From Acidobacteriota bacterium (lineage in GTDB: Bacteria > Acidobacteriota > Thermoanaerobaculia > Gp7-AA8), in contig QHVY01000089.1 in the NCBI GenBank assembly GCA_003223695.1, positions 1-16,229 of the forward strand: DNA of 16,229 nt, read 5' to 3'. A program made the position numbers and the translations under genes. The stretch's first letter is position 1; each line of letters starts with the position of its first letter. Shown piece by piece: positions 14,023-16,229 of the stretch. Below the pieces are notes generated by a model. The model saw nothing but the letters and a program-made list of their open reading frames with translations, had not been told where the DNA came from and did no database searches.

Positions 14023-14789
14023 CGCAGCGCTCCGTATAGCCAGAATGATTCGTCGAAGTTCGCGAATTGCGGACGCCGATTGTGATAGAGCAAATGCCAG
14101 CCGTTGCGCTCGGGGTTCGGCATCTCGACGTTCAACAACAGTAGAGGAAAACGTCCTCGCGCGCGTTGTGCCGCCTCGGGATACGAGACTTCAAGCCCGC
14201 GTTCAAACGTTCCATCCCATTTGCTGAACGTTCCATATTTCTCGATTCCGGCATACCAGAACGGATGATCGAAGTACGGACCGAGCGCCGACGTCGTTGT
14301 CTCGCTGTGCGCGGCGATCTTGTAGGACTGCATGCCGCGCGCGTGAATGAACTCGCCCATCTCTTTCGCTCCAGAAAATGCAAAGCGCCAGTCGAGCGAC
14401 CAGGTGAACGCTGAGGAAAAGACAGAAATCACAATCGCGAAGGTGAGAAGCGACCAGTGGAGGACAGCGGCCCTCCGCTGTCCGGACAGCCGTGGGCGGC
14501 TGTCCTCCACAATCCACAGCGCGAACAGAAGAACGAGTAGCACGAAGCCGAAGTGCCGCAGGCCACCGATCCATTTGAAGATAAAAATATATACGAAAAA
14601 TGCATATGATCCGAGCAGCACAAGGAGCGCGAACCGTGAACTGCGAACTGCGAACAGTGAGGCGACGATGATCGCAACACCGAAAACCACGGCGATCCAG
14701 TGCGGCATGATGATCATCGGAAAAAATGCACCGCGGATCGCCTGCGCGGGCGCGTCGGGATGAAAGACGCTGATCGCGCCGTGAACCAT
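14019..14789 (-). CDS. GT-C-like membrane protein, C-terminal part (separated by a repeat)
   Basis: 256 residues from the ATG at 14789, but this Met is probably just the first one after a frame break and not an original start. No ribosome binding site is evident. Hydrophobic segments lie at about 24-48, 53-73, 80-93 and 112-130. The segment FKWIGGLRHFGFVLLVLL holds a GxRHxGF-like motif that I associate with this membrane family. A soluble C-terminal domain of about 125 residues follows. Residues 94-111 are encoded by a 54-bp double-hairpin repeat between two membrane segments. It appears to be the second half of the protein whose first half is at 14714-15409. Its stop overlaps the OCD-family start by 4 nt, so the two are translationally coupled. 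Confidence 0.65.
   Translation of the reverse strand: MVHGAISVFHPDAPAQAIRGAFFPMIIMPHWIAVVFGVAIIVASLFAVRSSRFALLVLLGSYAFFVYIFIFKWIGGLRHFGFVLLVLLFALWIVEDSRPRLSGQRRAAVLHWSLLTFAIVISVFSSAFTWSLDWRFAFSGAKEMGEFIHARGMQSYKIAAHSETTTSALGPYFDHPFWYAGIEKYGTFSKWDGTFERGLEVSYPEAAQRARGRFPLLLLNVEMPNPERNGWHLLYHNRRPQFANFDESFWLYGALR
14457..14510. repeat. In-frame double-hairpin element inside the membrane-protein gene
   Basis: 54 bp with ends GTGGAGGACAG and its complement CTGTCCTCCAC. It holds two hairpins, GGACAGCGG-CCCT-CCGCTGTCC and GGACAGCCG-TGGG-CGGCTGTCC. The heads are GTGG on both strands, fitting the GTRG rule of RAYT-type REPs. On the minus strand it adds exactly 18 codons (VEDSRPRLSGQRRAAVLH), a charged loop between two hydrophobic helices. 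Confidence 0.88.
14628..14662. repeat. Heptamer word run inside the membrane-protein gene
   Basis: Five consecutive 7-nt words: CGCGAAC, CGTGAAC, TGCGAAC, TGCGAAC, AGTGAGG. The words resemble the complement of family B (GTTCGCC), but there is no inverted partner nearby. On the minus strand it encodes the short basic loop FAVRSSRFA between two hydrophobic segments. It may be one arm of a heptamer element absorbed into the gene. Confidence 0.55.
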
Positions 14790-15409
14790 CGCGTCCGCGC
14801 AACGTAGAGCCGGCTCTCAGCCGGCTCCGGGCCGCCTGAGAGGCGGCCCCACGTTTCCAGCAGATATGCCAATCCGATCATTGCTGCCACGACGAGAGCG
14901 TGCACGTTCGTATTCGCCAGCAGCGCCACGGCGATCGCGTACGGGATCGGCCGCTCCAGGCGGCGCGGATGCAGCGTGGCGATGATGAACAAAAGTAGAA
15001 CGCTGAGAGCATACGAGCGCGCCACGACCGCGTACTCATATCCGAAGTAGTACGAGAACGGCAGCAGCACTCGCGTGATGCGCGGAAATGGCGAAGCGAA
15101 GAGGATGACCGCCGCCGAAGCGCTGGCGATCAACACGTGCAGCACATGCTCGCTGCCGTACGGCGCCCCGGCGCGGGCCAACGGCATCAGCAGGAAGTAC
15201 CACAGTCCGGGCGTGCCGCCGTGATGAAAAAACTGCCACAGCTCGCTCGCGCTCGCGTCGCGCGCGGTGAGCCACGGGTCGGCTTCGTCGCGCCACGGCT
15301 CGTGATGCGTCGCCACCGCGCTGACAACGATGATGTAAAGCACGAGGATCGAGAGCGCGACGGCGCGCGGAAGAGGATCGCGAGAGGTGATGCTCCGCAG
15401 GAACGGCAC
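14714..15409 (-). CDS. GT-C-like membrane protein, N-terminal part (broken by a repeat)
   Basis: 231 residues from a GTG at 15409, without a clear ribosome binding site. TM1 (about residues 16-33, VALSILVLYIIVVSAVA) is followed by HEPWRDEADPWLTARDASASELWQFFHHGGTPGLWYFLL. The acidic WRDEAD motif and the GTPGLWY segment are typical of the first external loop of GT-C/PMT-like enzymes. Three or four more helices follow up to AYLLETWG (about residue 189). From there the frame reads a double-hairpin repeat (14802-14853) and then about 25 residues unlike a membrane protein. The natural continuation lies in another frame at 14019-14789. Either the two form a pseudogene or the protein is now made as two parts. 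Confidence 0.65.
   Translation of the reverse strand: MPFLRSITSRDPLPRAVALSILVLYIIVVSAVATHHEPWRDEADPWLTARDASASELWQFFHHGGTPGLWYFLLMPLARAGAPYGSEHVLHVLIASASAAVILFASPFPRITRVLLPFSYYFGYEYAVVARSYALSVLLLFIIATLHPRRLERPIPYAIAVALLANTNVHALVVAAMIGLAYLLETWGRLSGGPEPAESRLYVARTRWFTARSASFIPTRPRRRSAVHFFR
14802..14853. repeat. Double-hairpin element at the frame break of the membrane-protein gene
   Basis: 52 bp flanked by ACGTAG and its near complement CCACGT. It holds perfect hairpins GAGCCGGCT-CTC-AGCCGGCTC and GGGCCGCCT-GAG-AGGCGGCCC. The heads are GTAG on the plus strand and GTGG on the minus strand. The length is not a multiple of three, and the coding frame changes across it. Confidence 0.88.
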
Positions 15410-15444
15410 TCGATGTGAATGGTAACGTGCTCCTCGCGATCCTC
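15373..15444. repeat. 12-bp perfect inverted repeat spanning two divergent start codons
   Basis: GAGGATCGCGAG (15373-15384) and its exact complement CTCGCGATCCTC (15433-15444), 48 bp apart. The start codons of the leftward membrane gene (15409) and the rightward exported-protein gene (15415) lie at the centre. Both arms fall inside the N-terminal coding parts. Confidence 0.6.
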
Positions 15445-16229
15445 GCTGTCTCCATCCTCATTCCATTCAACGATCTTGGGCCCTCGCCTTACGCCTACGG
15501 CTACTTCGGCGGGCTGTATGAGGATGGAAGCAATACGATCCCGGCCGATCATCTGGCGGCGGGGCTCAGTCGCGCCGCGCTGATCGTCCCACGCGACTCG
15601 AACGGCCACCCGTCGCCCTCGGGAAAAATTGTATTTCTCACCGCGGGCTTCGGCGAGACGGAACGCATCAGCAATGCGTTCTTTGATCTGGCGCGAGCAG
15701 ATCCGCGCGTCGATCATGATGCCGTCGTGATGATCAACGCCGCGCATGAGGGATACGACAGCGCGGTGTGGACGCCGCCCCAAAGCGATGTGAACCTCAA
15801 TCGCATCCGCGACACGCTGCTCACGCCGGCGCATGTCAGCGAAAAACAGGTGCAAGTCGCGTGGGTGCAGATGGTCACGAATTTTCCGTACCATCCCCTG
15901 CCACCGGCGGACTCCGACGCCTATCGCTTGAAAGGAGCGATCGCCGCGGCGATGCGCGCGCTGAAGTCCCGTTATCCAAATCTGCAGATCGCATATCTAT
16001 CGAGCCGCGTCTACGGCGGCTACGCGACGACAGAATGGAATCCGGAGCCCTACGCCTACGAATCGGCCCTCTCCGTCCGCTGGAACATCCTCGGGCAAAT
16101 CACATTGATGCGCACCGGATTTTTGTGGGACACACGCATCGGGCCCGTCGATTACTTGAAGGGCGATGTGCCCTGGCTCGCGTGGGGTCCATATTTGTGG
16201 GCGAACGGCACGATGCCGCGCTCCGACGG
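15415..16229 (+). CDS. Exported SGNH-hydrolase-like protein, C-terminus beyond the window
   Basis: An open frame runs from GTG 15415 to the window edge (271 codons) with an in-frame stop upstream at 15388-15390. The N-terminus NGNVLLAILAVSILIPF looks like a signal peptide or anchor. Conserved-looking parts are YFGGLYEDGSN, GKIVFLTAGFGETERIS, DAVVMINAAHEGYDSAVW, LNRIRDTLLTPAHVSEKQVQVAW, YPNLQIAYLSSRVYGGYATT, WNPEPYAYESALSVRW and PWLAWGPYLWANG. From memory this resembles an uncharacterised SGNH-like family in which the first block reads GMSN. Here that place reads GFGE, so the nucleophilic Ser may be missing. The final Asp-His block would lie beyond the edge. AGGA is 12 nt upstream of the GTG, so GTG 15427 remains an alternative start. 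Confidence 0.75.
   Translation, partial: MNGNVLLAILAVSILIPFNDLGPSPYAYGYFGGLYEDGSNTIPADHLAAGLSRAALIVPRDSNGHPSPSGKIVFLTAGFGETERISNAFFDLARADPRVDHDAVVMINAAHEGYDSAVWTPPQSDVNLNRIRDTLLTPAHVSEKQVQVAWVQMVTNFPYHPLPPADSDAYRLKGAIAAAMRALKSRYPNLQIAYLSSRVYGGYATTEWNPEPYAYESALSVRWNILGQITLMRTGFLWDTRIGPVDYLKGDVPWLAWGPYLWANGTMPRSD

Noticed and set aside
15390..15425. Eleven-codon leader frame (ATG to TAA) just before GTG 15427
   Set aside because: It could couple translation to the exported protein, but the GAGAGG is too close to its ATG and there is no other support.

Overview
This is a GC-rich (roughly 60 %) bacterial chromosome segment. Most of it (positions 1 to about 11640, all on the minus strand) is one long translation-machinery gene cluster. 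In transcription order it reads rpsL-rpsG-fusA-tuf (str block), rpsJ-rplC-rplD-rplW-rplB-rpsS-rplV-rpsC-rplP-rpmC-rpsQ (S10 block) and rplN-rplX-rplE-rpsN-rpsH (spc block, cut at position 1). The three classical operons are fused head to tail. A good sigma70-type promoter (TTGACA, 17 bp, CACAAT) sits just upstream of rpsL and no rpoBC precedes it. The protein sequences and the gene to the right of the operon suggest an uncultured soil-type lineage, possibly Acidobacteriota. That placement is an impression from memory, not a computed result.

From 11790 to the right end the content is accessory. There is a plus-strand GT-C-like polytopic membrane protein (11794-13119), a convergent ornithine cyclodeaminase/mu-crystallin-family gene (12862-14022), and a second GT-C-like membrane protein split into two overlapping minus-strand reading frames (14019-14789 and 14714-15409). 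Last comes a divergent plus-strand exported SGNH-like protein running off the window (15415-16229). The minus-strand genes here overlap at their ends (ATGA at 14019-14022), so they look co-transcribed.

The most striking property is a dense population of palindromic elements. Every one of the nine intercistronic gaps longer than 11 nt in the ribosomal cluster holds one, and each fills most of its gap except in the 286-nt rpsG-fusA gap, which holds two. The ten shorter junctions (from -4 to 11 nt) hold none. Two architectures occur. (1) Double-hairpin elements of about 50 bp with GTAG or GTGG at their ends, which match the REP/BIME design mobilised by RAYT transposases. (2) Inverted heptamer elements: each arm is 3-5 degenerate 7-nt words in tandem, and the arms are inverted around a short loop. 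The second type occurs in three sequence-unrelated families (GTGCCC words, GTTCGCC words, and AT-rich TTTTCAT words) with the same 7-nt period. Double-hairpin elements also sit inside protein-coding genes. Two are 54 bp (18 codons) and read through in frame, one breaks a membrane-protein gene, and another supplies the stop codon of rplW.

The ribosomal genes look intact. The OCD-family gene and the second membrane protein look damaged or remodelled by the elements and by small frameshifts, so their activity is doubtful.
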